Source: Armatimonadota bacterium (GTDB lineage Bacteria; Armatimonadota; Fimbriimonadia; Fimbriimonadales; Fimbriimonadaceae). From it: a stretch of 64,000 bases of DNA. The position numbers were made by a program, and so were the translations under genes. The notes below the pieces were generated by a model. It did no database searches, had not been told where the DNA came from, and saw only the letters and a list, made by a program, of their open reading frames with translations. The stretch lies in NCBI GenBank assembly GCA_025360125.1, contig JANYCU010000024.1, forward strand, positions 58,287 to 122,286, given 5' to 3'. Shown piece after piece: positions 8,240-16,277 of this stretch; the first letter of the stretch is position 1, and the number at the start of each line of letters is the position of its first letter.

Positions 8240-9623
8240 GCAAGTAACTCGAGAAGATTTAAATCCCTGTACCGTTCTTTTGAACGTAGTTTGTTCGGCC
8301 GAACAGGTCACCGACGCATTTGATCGCGCCCTTAAAGCCATCGCAAAGGAGATAAGAGTGCCGGGTTTCCGACCTGGACACGCGCCAAAGCAAATGGTCG
8401 AGAAGATGGTCGAAGAGCGGGAGATCTATAACCAAGCCGCCAACATCCTCATCGATCGAACCTTCTTGAAGGCTATCGAAATGGAAAAACTCCAACCAGA
8501 TACCGGAGTGAAGCCAACCGTCGAATTAAACAATATCGATCGAGCAGAGAAAACTGCGTCGTACTCGGCGAAGGTTCCTCTGCCTCCGCAAATTGAGCTG
8601 TCCGAATACAAGGGCTTGGCCGCTAGCCATCCCGCAACCGAAGTCACCGACGAAGAAGTTGAATTTCAAATCAACGAACTCCGCAAAAAGCAAGGTAGCC
8701 GAGAAGCAATCACCGACCGATCGGCCCAAGATGGCGACTACGGCGTTGTCAATATCCGACTGGATGGCGAAGAAGGCGAAGGCAAGAATTTCATGGTTGT
8801 CCTCGGACAAACGTTCCCGAGCCTCGACAAAGCCCTAATGGGAATGTCGGCCGAAGAAATGAAGCACCTCGAGCTCGATTTCCCTGCTACATTCAGCGAA
8901 AAGGCATGGGCGGGCAAAAAGATGAAGGCTCAGGTAACTCTGAATTCCATCAGTGCAATCACCCTTCCTGCCCTCGATGACTCGTTTGCAAAATCAGTCA
9001 AAACTGAGTCCGTCGATGAACTCAAAGTTCGAATGCGCGACAGCATCGTTGCTGCCAAGTCTCAAATGGTCCACGACATGCTCCAAGATCAACTACTTGA
9101 ACAGCTTCGACAGAGCTCCAAGGTGGAAGTCAGCGACAACATGTGGGAAGCCCTCGCCAATCAGCGAATGGGTGAAATCGAACAGCAGCAAGTTGCTGCT
9201 GGCAAGACCCTCGACCAATATGCCGCAGAAAACGGCATGACCGTCGAAGAGTTCTTCAAAGCTTGGCAAGATCAAGCCAAGGTCCACGTCGAGCGAGCAA
9301 TGGTTGTCCGCGAAATTTTCGCTAAAGAAAAGCTTCAGATCACCAACGAAGAGTTGAACAATGAGCTGTTCTTCATGGCTCAAGAATTCCAGGTCGACGC
9401 TATGGAACTTTTGGAATACATGCGAAAGAACCAGACGATGCAGGAACTCCACTTCCGAGCCATCTCGCGAAAGGTATCTAACTTCCTCATTGAGCACGCT
9501 GTCATCACCGCAGGCGACGCCCCAGCCGCAAAGCCAACTAAAGCCGCCAAAGCGAAAGCTGCTAAAGAAGAAACTCCTGCCGCCGAGAAGCCAAAGAAAG
9601 CTGCCGCACCAAAGAAAAAGTAA
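8238..9623 (+). CDS. tig: Trigger factor, ribosome-associated chaperone
   Basis: 461 residues. The N-terminal ribosome-binding domain contains the GFRPGHAPKQMVEK version of the GFRxGKxP signature. A central FKBP-like domain covers about residues 150-240 (DGDYGVVNIRLDG ... FPATFSEKAWAGKKMKAQVTLNSI). The C-terminal helical substrate-binding arms follow. Trigger factor holds nascent chains at the exit tunnel. The last 35 residues form an Ala/Lys-rich, disordered tail not needed for the fold. The clpP/clpX genes that often follow tig are absent here. Confidence 0.95.
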   Translation: MQVTREDLNPCTVLLNVVCSAEQVTDAFDRALKAIAKEIRVPGFRPGHAPKQMVEKMVEEREIYNQAANILIDRTFLKAIEMEKLQPDTGVKPTVELNNIDRAEKTASYSAKVPLPPQIELSEYKGLAASHPATEVTDEEVEFQINELRKKQGSREAITDRSAQDGDYGVVNIRLDGEEGEGKNFMVVLGQTFPSLDKALMGMSAEEMKHLELDFPATFSEKAWAGKKMKAQVTLNSISAITLPALDDSFAKSVKTESVDELKVRMRDSIVAAKSQMVHDMLQDQLLEQLRQSSKVEVSDNMWEALANQRMGEIEQQQVAAGKTLDQYAAENGMTVEEFFKAWQDQAKVHVERAMVVREIFAKEKLQITNEELNNELFFMAQEFQVDAMELLEYMRKNQTMQELHFRAISRKVSNFLIEHAVITAGDAPAAKPTKAAKAKAAKEETPAAEKPKKAAAPKKK

Positions 9624-9631
9624 GTCAATTA

Positions 9632-9684
9632 TTTGGGAGTGCTCAAGCCTGCTTGAGCTTTGGCCTGCGAAGCCTGCTTCGCTG
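9632..9684. repeat. Twin CCTG-loop hairpin repeat, copy 1
   Basis: Two adjacent perfect hairpins, both with CCTG loops: GCTCAAG-CCTG-CTTGAGC and GCGAAG-CCTG-CTTCGC, joined by TTTGG and preceded by TTTGGGAGT. Related copies lie at 38908-38990 and 43773-43826. Confidence 0.75.
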
Positions 9685-9688
9685 TAAA

Positions 9689-9724
9689 AAGGGGAAGATC
9701 AATCGATCTTCCCCTTTTTTTTAG
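9689..9724 (+). terminator. Rho-independent terminator of tig
   Basis: A perfect 10-bp stem (GGGGAAGATC paired with GATCTTCCCC, loop AATC), extendable by two A-T pairs and followed by eight T residues. Confidence 0.92.
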
Positions 9725-9829
9725 TATTTGAGATTCTAATTCCAATCTGGCACTCAAATCTCACCCTTTGGCCCATTTGCCCGCTCAGCAGTTTTAGGGC
9801 AATCTTTCGAGATAACATAGGAGCAAGAA

Positions 9830-10462
9830 ATGAAAAAGCAAACGGCGTTCGTCTTGTTGTTGCTAAGTTCCTTAGGACTTGCGCAAGACCAAAAGCCACC
9901 CCTCCAAGTCCCCACGTGAACTGGCTGACCCGGTGAAGGGGGCTTCCTCAGTTCGGGGGAGTTAAATTATAAGTGGACCCTTAGTGGTCGTTTTGTCGAT
10001 GTCGATGTGCCAAGGGCGAAGTGGCGGACGACGGTTACTCACCGTTTTACGCCTCGTTTGCAGGCAGGATTCGAATGGAACCCGAACGCCCAAGAAGTTG
10101 GATTTATTGGCAACTGGATTGCGACTCCAGAGTCTGAAAAAACGCCGATGGTCAATTTCGGTACCAGCAGTGATCGCATCGGTACACCCGCTGGACCGCA
10201 CGCCTATTACGTCACTTTCGCCAAAAGTATTCCCAGCGTAAAACTGGGCCCCTATGTCTCGCTCAATTACTCCGAGTTCGACCATGGATTTAACTTTCCG
10301 TTCGGGGCAAACTATCAGATTTCGCCGGGTCTGACCACAATGTTCATGAACGATGGACGAAAATCCCACCTTCTCTTGACGTATTCTAAGGATAATTGGA
10401 GTATCACACCCATGCTGATTTGGATGAAGCATCCAGGGATCAGCATCAGCTATGGATTCTAA
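9830..10462 (+). CDS. Candidate selenoprotein: exported beta-barrel-like protein with UxxU (two in-frame TGA)
   Basis: From an ATG with AGGAG 6 nt upstream, the frame reads a clear signal peptide (MKKQTAFVLLLLSSLGLA-QD). It then meets TGA at 9917 and 9926 (codons 30 and 33), and stays open without another stop to TAA at 10460. If TGA is selenocysteine, the product is 210 residues with U-T-G-U near the mature N terminus. The rest alternates polar and aromatic residues like outer-membrane beta-strands and ends in Phe (SISYGF). It aligns with the product at 11854: shared TYS-x-(D/E)-x-W and K-x-P near the C terminus, and TGA at an equivalent place. The stop is 3 nt before the next gene. Alternatives are a pseudogene, or separate use of the 10007 start. 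Confidence 0.6.
9932..9949 (+). promoter_or_regulatory. Possible SECIS-like hairpin of the first barrel gene
   Basis: GGTGAAG pairs with CTTCCTC (six of seven positions, one of them G-T) around a GGGG loop. The loop begins 19 nt after the first TGA and 10 nt after the second. Bacterial SECIS loops usually lie 16-37 nt past the TGA with a G in the first two loop positions, so this is compatible with the first TGA only. It is weaker than the hairpin at 11961. Confidence 0.3.
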
Positions 10463-10465
10463 ACA

Positions 10466-11116
10466 ATGAATATCGCTCTCGCACTTTTCGTCATTACTGC
10501 CTTTTCGCCTATCCAGGATAAGCCAATCGCGATTTCTAAAAAAGATCTGCCCAAAGAGGCTGAATGTTCAGTCTGTATCGCCAATGGCTCGCCGATGGGA
10601 ATGGAAAAACCTGCCGCCGGGGCAATGTACAAAGGCAAACCTTACTATTTCTGCAACCCAAAAGAGGTCGGGGAATTCATGAAGAATCCGGAAATGTACA
10701 TTCCTCTGGAATTGCCAATGGCCCTGCCGGAATTCAACTTGAAGGATACAAACGGAAAAGTTTGGAATGCCGATGCCTTCAAAGGCAAGCTAGTGATGCT
10801 GGACTACTGGGCAACGTGGTGTAAACCATGTCTTGTACTAAAACCCAAAATTGACAAAATCCTTGAAGCTCATAAAGCTGAGGGGTTTGAAGTTCTGTCC
10901 GTAAGCATCGATGAGAAGCAAGCCACTCTCGACAAGTTCTTGGCGAAGGCAAAGTGGGATAACCCAGTGGCTCTCGACACAAACAAGACATGGGCAAATC
11001 TGCACATCGTTTCGATTCCCGCCTTGTTTTTGGTGAAGGATGGAAGAATTGTAGCCATATTCCGAGGAAACGCAGACCCTAAAGCAATCGAGGCAGCGGT
11101 TAAGGCAAATAAGTAA
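10466..11116 (+). CDS. Exported YHS-domain/TlpA-like thioredoxin fusion protein
   Basis: 216 residues with a short signal peptide. At about residues 32-75 is a YHS-type metal-binding domain (AECSVC ... YKGKPYYFCNPKEVGEFMKNPEMY). At about 85-215 is a TlpA/AhpC-TSA thioredoxin fold with the catalytic pair WATWCKPC and the cis-Pro segment SIPALFLVKDG. It should act outside the cytoplasm as a thiol-disulfide reductase linked to metal binding. It begins 3 nt after the UxxU barrel gene, so the two are translationally coupled. An electron-donor role toward the UxxU/CxxU proteins is an inference from that position. Confidence 0.85.
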   Translation: MNIALALFVITAFSPIQDKPIAISKKDLPKEAECSVCIANGSPMGMEKPAAGAMYKGKPYYFCNPKEVGEFMKNPEMYIPLELPMALPEFNLKDTNGKVWNADAFKGKLVMLDYWATWCKPCLVLKPKIDKILEAHKAEGFEVLSVSIDEKQATLDKFLAKAKWDNPVALDTNKTWANLHIVSIPALFLVKDGRIVAIFRGNADPKAIEAAVKANK

Positions 11117-11141
11117 GGAACTCCTTTTCCCAAAAGTACTG

Positions 11142-11147
11142 TATAAC
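11142..11147 (+). promoter_or_regulatory. -10-like box, leaderless type, of the cysteine-rich gene
   Basis: TATAAC ends exactly 6 nt before the ATG at 11154, and no Shine-Dalgarno is present. This suggests a second promoter inside the thiol/metal locus. Confidence 0.4.
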
Positions 11148-11153
11148 GTAGTT

Positions 11154-11597
11154 ATGAAGGAACGAACATTCAGGTTTCCGCAAGTAATGCGGCTACTGAC
11201 GGTGGTCGTTTTCATGGTTTGGTCAGTATTACCTGCGGTATGCGCCACGATGTGTGTATCGCGAGTTTGTTGCAAAAGTGCGTCTGATCTTGTCGGTTCT
11301 CCAAAGTCATCGTGCTCCATGTGCGAGCATTGCAAGCCCGGCCTCAACCGAGAACTGACAAGTTCGAAGCAAGGCAATGTTTTTTGTTGTAAATGGATTG
11401 CTAGTAGAGTTGTCCCTCTGGCGCAAGGTGACCATGCTGCGTTTTGCTTTGATTCATTGGCCGTTCTACCTTCCGAGTTTCCGAGATTTACAGCTGAAGC
11501 TGTCTTCAGCGCTGGTTCTATTCCAGGTTATTCGGGGCTGGCACCACCACGGCCGCCTGCCTTTCTTCCCGCTGACCGCGGACCTCCAATAGCTTGA
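11154..11597 (+). CDS. Cysteine-rich exported protein
   Basis: 147 residues; an internal ATG at codon 12 is also possible. A hydrophobic segment at about residues 12-30 looks like a signal peptide or anchor. It is followed by clustered cysteines (CATMCVSRVCCKSAS ... SSCSMCEHCKPG ... VFCCKW). The C-terminal third is Pro-rich. No known domain was recognised. Given the YHS-thioredoxin gene upstream and the CCG-repeat protein downstream, metal (for example copper or mercury) binding outside the membrane is a reasonable but unproven guess. Confidence 0.6.
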   Translation: MKERTFRFPQVMRLLTVVVFMVWSVLPAVCATMCVSRVCCKSASDLVGSPKSSCSMCEHCKPGLNRELTSSKQGNVFCCKWIASRVVPLAQGDHAAFCFDSLAVLPSEFPRFTAEAVFSAGSIPGYSGLAPPRPPAFLPADRGPPIA

Positions 11598-11646
11598 TTC
11601 GACCCATTTCGTCGTATCACTTTAAACCTAAATCTATTGGAAAACA

Positions 11647-11850
11647 ATGATCAATAAACTAATCATCACGGCGCTAGCCGTATTCGCCATCAGCGCGGTC
11701 TCGACCCCTGTTGTCAGTAAGGTCTCCGCCAAACCTACCAGTTGCTCTTGTTGCAACACAACTCATTGCTGCACTTCTGCCTGCTGTGGATCCGCTTGCT
11801 GCGGAACTGCATGCTGCGGATCTGGTTGCTGTGGAAAAGGGCTAAACTAA
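11647..11850 (+). CDS. Small exported CCG-repeat cysteine-rich protein
   Basis: 67 residues: a signal peptide (MINKLIITALAVFAISAVS), then a mature part built of near-repeats with paired cysteines (CSCC, HCC, ACCGS, ACCGT, GCCGK), at least fourteen Cys in about 35 residues. Such a chain can only be a metal ligand or a cross-linked structural peptide; a periplasmic metal-sequestering role is inferred. The next gene starts 3 nt after its stop, so it is in the same operon as the CxxU protein. Confidence 0.75.
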   Translation: MINKLIITALAVFAISAVSTPVVSKVSAKPTSCSCCNTTHCCTSACCGSACCGTACCGSGCCGKGLN

Positions 11851-11853
11851 GCC

Positions 11854-12471
11854 ATGACATGCCGCAAGTTGGTTCTTGCGGCTAGCATCACGATCGGGAT
11901 ATTCCCGGTCGTGACGTTAGCCCAAGAAGCTCGCTGTCCGTTGTGAGCCGCTGGAGGTTACGCATCCGGTTCGGATGCGAATAGCACATGGCAGATCAAT
12001 ACGGTCTACGCGCCGAGATCACTCACGAACACCGAAACGTTCGTCTGGTACCGTGCGCATCCACGGCTACGCCTTGGCGTCGCCGAACTCAGCAAACAAG
12101 GTGCTTTTCGGTTTCTTGCCAGCGGAACGTTGGCGGTTGAGACCGAACATTCACCCTCGGTTAATGTGAGCGTCGGAGTTCAGGGAATCGGAACCGGAAA
12201 TCCCGGCTACTCTTCCACGCTTGAAAAGAATTTCAAGTTGGGTGAAAACACCCTGAACGTCTATGTCGGGCTCGGCTTCCGAAGCAACGAGAATCATGGG
12301 CACGGAGTTGGTGGAATTCGATATTCCCTCAAGAGCGGAATTGGACTTGGAATCCAAGAAGATGGACATCAGCACAGCCCATTTGTGACGTATAGCCACG
12401 AAAAGTGGGTGGTCGGATTGTACTATGTCGGATTCAAAAATCCGGCGTACCTCTTCGGTTACCGATTCTAG
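11854..12471 (+). CDS. Candidate selenoprotein: exported beta-barrel-like protein with CxxU (one in-frame TGA)
   Basis: The frame opens with a signal peptide (MTCRKLVLAASITIGIFPVVTLA-QEA). It reads R-C-P-L, then a single TGA at 11944 (codon 31), and remains open to TAG at 12469, giving 205 residues and a C-P-L-U motif. Downstream are glycine-rich amphipathic strands ending in Tyr-Arg-Phe, as in outer-membrane barrels. It shares TYS-x-(D/E)-x-W, K-x-P and a terminal aromatic with the 9830 product, and G-G-aromatic-x-S follows the motif in both. Without readthrough only a 30-residue stub and an ORF from 12130 lacking an export signal would be made. The gene is coupled to the CCG-repeat gene. 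Confidence 0.65.
11961..11979 (+). promoter_or_regulatory. SECIS-like hairpin after the in-frame TGA
   Basis: CGCATCCG pairs perfectly with CGGATGCG (8 bp) around the loop GTT. The loop starts 22 nt after the TGA at 11944-11946 and its first base is G. Both agree with the published bacterial SECIS description (loop 16-37 nt from TGA, G in the first two loop bases, loop of 3-14 nt). It lies inside the coding sequence, as bacterial SECIS elements do. Confidence 0.5.
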
Positions 12472-12482
12472 GACAAAGGAAT

Positions 12483-12533
12483 GGGGAAGGTCAATCGATC
12501 TTCCCCTTATGGAGGTAGGGCATCTTGCCCTAC
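12483..12533 (+). terminator. Tandem hairpins after the thiol/metal locus
   Basis: GGGGAAG..CTTCCCC at 12483-12506 resembles the tig terminator stem but lacks a long T run. It is followed by a perfect 8-bp hairpin GTAGGGCA-TCT-TGCCCTAC at 12515-12533. Together they probably end the operon. Confidence 0.5.
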
Positions 12534-12559
12534 AATTCACACAGGTGAAGTTATCGTGG

Positions 12560-12600
12560 CATGCTTAGCCGACCTCTACGAAGTTGAGAGTCTAAGCATG
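12560..12600. repeat. Long imperfect hairpin
   Basis: CATGCTTAG at 12560-12568 pairs perfectly with CTAAGCATG at 12592-12600. An inner CTCT/GAGAG stem lies between them. Role unknown; it lies in the gap before the peptidase gene. Confidence 0.5.
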
Positions 12601-12650
12601 TGAAGGAAGCACCGCCCGACAAGTAAAATCGCGGTATTCTCCTACCGCAA

Positions 12651-13349
12651 ATGCTCTCTGCCGCCTTCACCGTATCCCTTGCGATAAAGGTCCAAACTCC
12701 CCCAACTGCGGTCGAATGGCAACGCTTCGTGTACGGAAAATCCGTCGAAGGTCGCGACCTAGAAGCGTGGGAAACCGGGCAGGGAACTCAAACAATTCTC
12801 GTTCTCGGCGGCATCCATGGCGACGAAAAGAACCCCGTCCCCTTCATGAAAAAGTGGCGAGCTATCGCCCCGTGCCGACCCGATCAACACCTCATCTTCA
12901 TCGAATGTGCCAACCCAGACGGCCAAAATAATCAGACCCGCGGAAACGCTCACAAAGTCGACCTCAATCGCAACTTCGACGCCGATTGGTCGCCCGAAGC
13001 AAGGGCCCCACGCTACTTTCCTGGCTCGAAACCGCTCAGCGAGCCCGAAAGCGTTGCCCTGTACGAACTGATCAAACGAACAAAGCCAATGCGGATGATG
13101 AGCATCCACGGACCGCTCAACTGCGTCAACTTCGACGGCCCCGACTGCGTCGAACTGGCTACCGAAATGAGCCTTGCCTGCGGAGTGCCGGTCAAAAGCG
13201 ACATCGGCTACCCAACCCCCGGCTCCCTCGGACGCTGGTGCGATGCCTCAAAAATCCCCCTCATCACCCTAGAACTCACGTCCGAAGACTTTTCCACATG
13301 CTGGCGCCGCTACCAACCCGCCCTCAACGTCTTCCTGAACTTTAAGTAG
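12651..13349 (+). CDS. M14-family zinc carboxypeptidase (MpaA-like)
   Basis: 232 residues. The M14 zinc site is visible: GGIHGDE (His and Glu ligands) and MSIHGP (third ligand His), with substrate-binding NPDG and HKVDLNRNFD. A late Glu in ITLELTSE is the candidate general base. MpaA-type enzymes cleave the gamma-D-Glu-diaminopimelate bond of murein tripeptide. The short, mildly hydrophobic N terminus could be a weak signal peptide, so location is uncertain. A GCGGTA/TACCGC hairpin ends 2 nt before the ATG. Confidence 0.85.
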   Translation: MLSAAFTVSLAIKVQTPPTAVEWQRFVYGKSVEGRDLEAWETGQGTQTILVLGGIHGDEKNPVPFMKKWRAIAPCRPDQHLIFIECANPDGQNNQTRGNAHKVDLNRNFDADWSPEARAPRYFPGSKPLSEPESVALYELIKRTKPMRMMSIHGPLNCVNFDGPDCVELATEMSLACGVPVKSDIGYPTPGSLGRWCDASKIPLITLELTSEDFSTCWRRYQPALNVFLNFK

Positions 13350-13477
13350 AAAATTATTTGATCGCAAAATGGTCAGGGTGAGCAAAGTAAGAACTCTAAT
13401 TAAGGGGTGGCCTGTTTAAGCGACAAAGTGCGAAGCTCCGAGCTTAAGCAGGGACAATCTAGCAATCGCCAAGGATC

Positions 13478-13954
13478 ATGCAGATCAGGTCAAAGCCGAG
13501 AATGAGTCTTCCAGGAAAGGTCAAGCGGAGGTTCCGCAATACTCCTGGACATTCGCACTACTACACAACAGCAACTGACCACTGCAAGCCGTTCCTCAAA
13601 GATGATCGCGTTTGTCAGGCCCTAGCTGATCGAATCAATAAATCCGCCCAAAAAGCTCAAAATCTTAGTGAGGCAATAGACAACGCTACGCCCACGGGGG
13701 AGTCGGTGAGGTACGAACCGGAGGGGTGCATCCTAGAAATTGTTAATGATTATGGTGGCCTGAAAGTTAAGGGACCAAACGAAGCCCCCTCGTGGAATCG
13801 CCCGTCGACTACTGCTGGTCCTCGGCAAGCCACGGACGTGAGCGGGGTTATCTTGTGTGGCACTTGCTCCGACCCCTGCGTCGAATGGAGTGACGTCGCG
13901 AGGAACGAGTGTAGACGGAAACGAAATGACGCTGGGAGAAGCCAGTGTAAATGA
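13478..13954 (+). CDS. Doubtful ORF, possible transposase fragment
   Basis: 158 codons. The first 50 residues (RRFRNTPGHSHYYTTATDHCKPFLKDDRVCQALADRI) loosely recall the start of Y1/REP-associated transposases (a Y-x-T-T, F/L-x-D-D-R-V pattern). The catalytic HUH motif is absent. The C-terminal third runs into the direct repeat described at 13835, so the frame is probably a chimera of decayed pieces rather than an intact gene. Confidence 0.3.
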   Translation: MQIRSKPRMSLPGKVKRRFRNTPGHSHYYTTATDHCKPFLKDDRVCQALADRINKSAQKAQNLSEAIDNATPTGESVRYEPEGCILEIVNDYGGLKVKGPNEAPSWNRPSTTAGPRQATDVSGVILCGTCSDPCVEWSDVARNECRRKRNDAGRSQCK

Positions 13955-14041
13955 GGATCAGTCCGTCGACTGAGATTTTCACGAAATGCTCAAAAAGTAG
14001 AACAATGTCTACTATTGTGACGTCTAAATAAGTATGCCTCG
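13835..14041. repeat. Direct repeat left of the RHS locus
   Basis: About 207 bp that recur at 17550-17758 in the same orientation with roughly 85-90% identity by eye. Both copies run from GACGTG-GCGGGGTTATCTT, through GACGTCGCGAGGAACGAGT and GACGCTGGGAGAAGCCAGTG, to AATAAGTATGCCTCG. Confidence 0.85.
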
Positions 14042-14350
14042 ACTAGTGACGGTGTGAGATGGGTAGATTTGAAAAACGAAACCGGGTGGCACCGGTAGCG
14101 ACGTCTGCGACCTGTCGGCCGAAGCCGCAGGCGAAGGAGGAAGCTGGGAGTTACCTGTGTTCGGTGAATTGAAGGTAAAACCAGGCAATCGTCAGTCAAG
14201 CCAAGAAACTCAAGACCCATTAGTTCATCAATGAGTCTTGAGTTTCATATCTGACACTTTGTACCTACCACCGAGGGCCTTATACCTAGAACGATCAAAT
14301 TTGCTAATTGAGTGTTACTGCTTGCTTGATTTGGAGTTAGAATAACCAAA
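14042..14350. other. Gene-poor stretch before the RHS gene
   Basis: About 310 bp without a credible gene. It contains the motif CGGGTGGCACCGGTAGCGAC and an inverted TTGAGTCTTG pair. It may be decayed sequence left by recombination at the RHS locus. Confidence 0.4.
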
Positions 14351-16276
14351 GTGGTAGGCACAGTCGCAGGATTTTCACGGTTAACTCTCAGCTTCGCAGG
14401 GGTCGCTAACCGTGCCACCCGGATTGAGCTTTCATCAAGCAAAACTACCCCACCCACTCAGTGGCTCGCCGTCACATTTGACGCAATTGGTCGGCGAACC
14501 GCCTCAACTTCGCCGATGGGCTTCATTAGCACGACGGTTTATGATTCCGCGAACCAAGTAACCGCGCAGGTCGACCCATTAGGGAACCGCACGAGTTTCA
14601 CCTACAATTCAAATGGTTCACGTGTAACGACTCAGGATGCCCTCAACCATTTATCCACCACCTCCTATCAAACGGCATCAAACCGGGTTTTGGCTCAGAC
14701 CGATGCCAAAGGCTTCACCACCAGTTTCAACTACGATGTCGCTGGTCAAGCAATTTCAACTCAGGATGCTCTTGGTTTTCTGACAACAACGGTCTACGAC
14801 AATGCTGGCCGAATAAATGCGTCAGTAAATTCATTGAATTATCGAACGACAATGTCCTACGATGCTGATAGCCGAAGGACAGCCGTGATGAGTGCAACGG
14901 GTCAGGTTTCAACGACTATCTATGATGCTGCTGGCCGGCAGATTGCAACGCAGTCGCCTTTGGGTTTCATGCGCACCAATATATACGATAACGCCGGGCA
15001 GGTAATTGTTTCGCAAGATGCACTTGGTCAACGTACGACGCTCACGTACGACATACGTGGTAGCCAAGTCGAGGTGCGAGATGCCAATGGCAACCGAACA
15101 ACCACCGTATACGATGCGCTTGGTCGAACCCAAGGCTCGATCGATGCATTGAACTTCCGAACGACGAACACTTATGATTCAATCGGTCGCCAAACTGTTC
15201 GCCAGGATGCCTTGGGCAACCTCATCACGATGACTTACGATGCCAACAGTCGACAGATTGCAATCTCGAATGAAATCGGTAAAATTACGACAACGACTTA
15301 TGATAGTGCTGGCAGAGTCACCCAAAAGCAGCAGCCGAGCGGTCTGGTAACGACCTATTCCTACGATGCAATCAATGAGCGAACTGGAGTCCTCTATAAG
15401 GATGGAACACGAATTACAGTTGCTTACGACGCCGTCGGGTTGCAAATTTCGGCCGCGAATAAGACCGGAACCACTACATACGCCTACGACGGAAATGGTC
15501 AAATGCTTGGTAAGACCGATCCTGGTAGCCTAGTTCAAGCCTACACTTACGACGGATTGGGGCAAAGGTTGACTCTGAAAGATCCTGACGGCGGAATTCG
15601 GACGTTCACATATGATGCGCTTGGTCGCACGACCTTGTTTAGGGACCCAAAAAACAACTTCACCACATTCCAATACGATGCGGATTCTCGTGAGACGACT
15701 ACTTCGTTCAATTCAGGAATGACGAGAGTTCAAACTTACGATGCAGTTGGCCGAACAACCATGCTTCAAGATTTGACTCCTACCAGCACGAACTTGCAAC
15801 TTCTGACTTACACGTATGACAATGTTGGCAATCCAACCCAAATCTTGGACAGCAGCGGGGATCTCAACAAGTTCGGCTACGACAACAAGTACCGTCTTAC
15901 ATCAGCAAACTTTACGCCAGTTTCGAACAAGTTCTATACGTACACCTATGATGCTGTGGACAACCGAACGCTTGCTGACGAAGATGGTCCGACTACATTC
16001 ACGTTCAACGCGGCAGGACAAATCTTGGTTGGAAACAATCTTGGGGTTCTCTCGACTTACACCTTTGACGCCGATGGCAACAATTCTGTTGTTCAAACCG
16101 GAGCAACATTTGTTACCATGACGTATGACCAAGCGAACCGGATGACAGTTCACAACTCTGGCGGAGCTTTCAATACGTTCTCGTATCAGCCTGACAACAT
16201 GAAGCGAACCGAAAAACTTGGAGCAATGACAACAACTTTGATCTGGGACGGAAGTGATTACTTAGGAGCTGTGTAA
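14351..16276 (+). CDS. RHS/YD-repeat protein, 5' part (frameshifted from the downstream part)
   Basis: 641 codons, of which residues from about 40 onward are back-to-back YD repeats (consensus TYDALGRxT-x-x-x-DxxG-x-x-T). No signal peptide, VgrG or other N-terminal targeting domain precedes the repeats, and the start is a GTG without ribosome site. This is therefore an RHS core without a normal head. The homologous reading ends at ...IWDGSDYLGAV-TAA, and the expected continuation (RYYTVDGQMIGYE) is found one base away in another frame. Either a frameshift has broken the gene or two products are made. The repeat region starts right at the 21-bp inverted repeat (14454). Confidence 0.8.
   Translation: MVGTVAGFSRLTLSFAGVANRATRIELSSSKTTPPTQWLAVTFDAIGRRTASTSPMGFISTTVYDSANQVTAQVDPLGNRTSFTYNSNGSRVTTQDALNHLSTTSYQTASNRVLAQTDAKGFTTSFNYDVAGQAISTQDALGFLTTTVYDNAGRINASVNSLNYRTTMSYDADSRRTAVMSATGQVSTTIYDAAGRQIATQSPLGFMRTNIYDNAGQVIVSQDALGQRTTLTYDIRGSQVEVRDANGNRTTTVYDALGRTQGSIDALNFRTTNTYDSIGRQTVRQDALGNLITMTYDANSRQIAISNEIGKITTTTYDSAGRVTQKQQPSGLVTTYSYDAINERTGVLYKDGTRITVAYDAVGLQISAANKTGTTTYAYDGNGQMLGKTDPGSLVQAYTYDGLGQRLTLKDPDGGIRTFTYDALGRTTLFRDPKNNFTTFQYDADSRETTTSFNSGMTRVQTYDAVGRTTMLQDLTPTSTNLQLLTYTYDNVGNPTQILDSSGDLNKFGYDNKYRLTSANFTPVSNKFYTYTYDAVDNRTLADEDGPTTFTFNAAGQILVGNNLGVLSTYTFDADGNNSVVQTGATFVTMTYDQANRMTVHNSGGAFNTFSYQPDNMKRTEKLGAMTTTLIWDGSDYLGAV
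14454..14474. repeat. 21-bp inverted repeat, left arm
   Basis: CACTCAGTGGCTCGCCGTCA, plus one preceding C, is found as its exact reverse complement at 17455-17475. A shorter copy (15 bp) lies at 17495-17509. The left arm coincides with the first YD repeat of the RHS gene. Confidence 0.8.
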
Positions 16277-16277
16277 C

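Noticed and set aside
9917..11946. TGA read as tryptophan genome-wide
   Set aside because: Many other genes here end cleanly at TGA (for example prmA, the 3D gene and several pilin-like genes), so TGA is a normal stop outside these two genes.
16274..16276. RHS stop as another recoding site
   Set aside because: The stop is TAA and the homologous continuation is in a different frame, so this is a frameshift and not stop recoding.
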